DNA from: Lucifuga dentata
Taxonomy: Eukaryota; Chordata; Actinopteri; Ophidiiformes; Bythitidae
Length of the DNA stretch: 64,000 bases
NCBI GenBank assembly: GCA_014773175.1
Contig: VXCM01000824.1
Span: 62,001 to 126,000 of the forward strand
Direction of reading: 5' to 3'
Within the stretch, counting starts at the first letter, position 1. The number at the start of each line of letters is the position of its first letter. Below, piece after piece: positions 63,190 through 64,000 of the stretch. The notes under the pieces were generated by a model. The model searched no databases. It was not told the origin of the DNA and saw nothing but the letters and a program-made list of their open reading frames with translations. The position numbers and the translations under genes are program-made.

Positions 63190-64000
63190 GTTTGTCTCTC
63201 TGGTTTGCCATAATAACTTCTATCAGGCAATTTTTAATTAGTATATGTGGCATCACATCCACATCCTCAAATGTCAAGGATGGTACAATAACGTCCAGGA
63301 CTTCCATACATGCTTATAACAACTATTAGAATAAATATAGAAAATTTACTCTTCCCATCAACCATAACTTAAACGTCTTAAAGAGGTGGAGATTACTTAT
63401 ATTTTCAAAGTCAATTTTGGTTCCAGGGACATTTAATTTATGAGCAGCTTCCAGAAAAGATTCCTCCTTGGACTTCATCACAACTTTTCCAAAGCATGGT
63501 TTAATGATCTAATGCTAGCCAATGCTAAAGCTAGGATTATGGTGATGCTGATGCATGCAGAGAAGAGCTGGCTTTTTAGAATAAAATCCCTCAGCCTTAG
63601 GGAGATGTCCAAAATACTTCAACCATATTCATTTACATCTTTAGTGAGAATAACCCTAACCCTATCCCATTATGTGCTATATTGTGCTATATACAGCTGG
63701 GGAACATAGCACCCTGGGAACATGACCGCAACATCAACATGGCAGCTTTAGCATTAGCTCAGAGTTTACTAAACTACACACTTTTGAAACTTCACATTAA
63801 TTCCATGGATGAGTAAATGTTTGGTCTCAGAAAAGAAATTTGCTTGACAGGAATTTGCTATTTTTGTCATATGTTTATGGCACATAAACAAAAGGCTAAT
63901 CTCAAGCTTTACTTCTTAAACCAGACAAAATCATTCCACATCTTCCCATGATGAATGGTGTCATTGTTCTTACCTTCTTGTTAATAAGACTCATGTCTTT

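Larger units (their letters stand above)
59437..64000 (+). other. ptpru: Intron after the central MAM exon (5' part only)
   Basis: No further exon is visible before the window ends. The stretch holds a poly-T tract with an N (60888-60920), a repeat with GAGTACTTTT-type words (about 61085-61300), a long T-run (62339-62373) and a (CT)n/(AC)n compound microsatellite (63103-63184). In 59480-60880, 61310-62330, 62380-62940 and 63190-64000 I see nothing recognisable. Confidence 0.8.

Noticed and set aside
62917..63329. Ser/Leu- and Thr/His-rich open frames
   Set aside because: They are translations of (CT)n and (AC)n runs across an N.
63648..63664. CCCTAACCCTA, telomere-like
   Set aside because: Only about two units inside unique intron sequence; no interstitial telomere array.
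1..64000. CRISPR arrays, operons, riboswitches, prophage or bacterial genes
   Set aside because: Nothing of the kind is present; composition, exon structure and repeats are those of a fish nuclear genome.

Overview
The window is vertebrate nuclear DNA, almost certainly from a teleost (probably percomorph) fish. It is AT-rich, has no operon-like gene packing, is rich in (CA)n, (CT)n and homopolymer tracts, and carries several DNA-transposon types common in fish (Tc1/mariner, hAT-like, PIF/Harbinger, a TTAA-target MITE). The only protein-coding signal I can support is two exons on the + strand, 21941-22072 and 59165-59436. They splice in frame (phase 1 into phase 1) into the first two thirds of an extracellular MAM domain. 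The peptide fits receptor-type protein tyrosine phosphatase U (PTPRU, the R2B family that also holds PTPRM, PTPRK and PTPRT) better than its paralogs.

Layout: 1-21940 is the 3' part of the intron before the first MAM exon; the signal-peptide exon lies upstream, outside the window. 21941-22072 is exon A (symmetric, phase 1/1). 22073-59164 is one intron of about 37 kb. 59165-59436 is exon B (phase 1/0). 59437-64000 is the start of the next intron. So about 99% of the window is intronic, and its content is mainly transposon relics and simple repeats.

Best-resolved mobile elements, with boundaries read from inverted termini and target duplications: an hAT-type element (1372-2158, perfect 8-bp duplication); a Tc1 transposase relic (about 7270-8700) split by a TTAA-flanked palindromic MITE (7567-8141); three shorter relatives of that MITE (3953-4033, 19377-19433, 40204-40442); an hAT-like element (24327-24972); a likely solo LTR (31213-31958); and a PIF/Harbinger-type element (33111-33838, TTA duplication) with a decayed Myb/MADF-like coding trace. 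Further repeat families are seen by internal similarity: 14740-15190 with 29480-30003, and 35290-35545 with 52620-53380 and 55490-55930.

Eleven single-base Ns sit in or next to homopolymers or microsatellites and look like unresolved assembly joins. I found no tRNA, rRNA, CRISPR array, bacterial feature, promoter or complete independent gene. The region's function is to carry the 5' ectodomain exons of one long receptor phosphatase gene; most of the remaining sequence tells of repeated transposon insertion into its introns.
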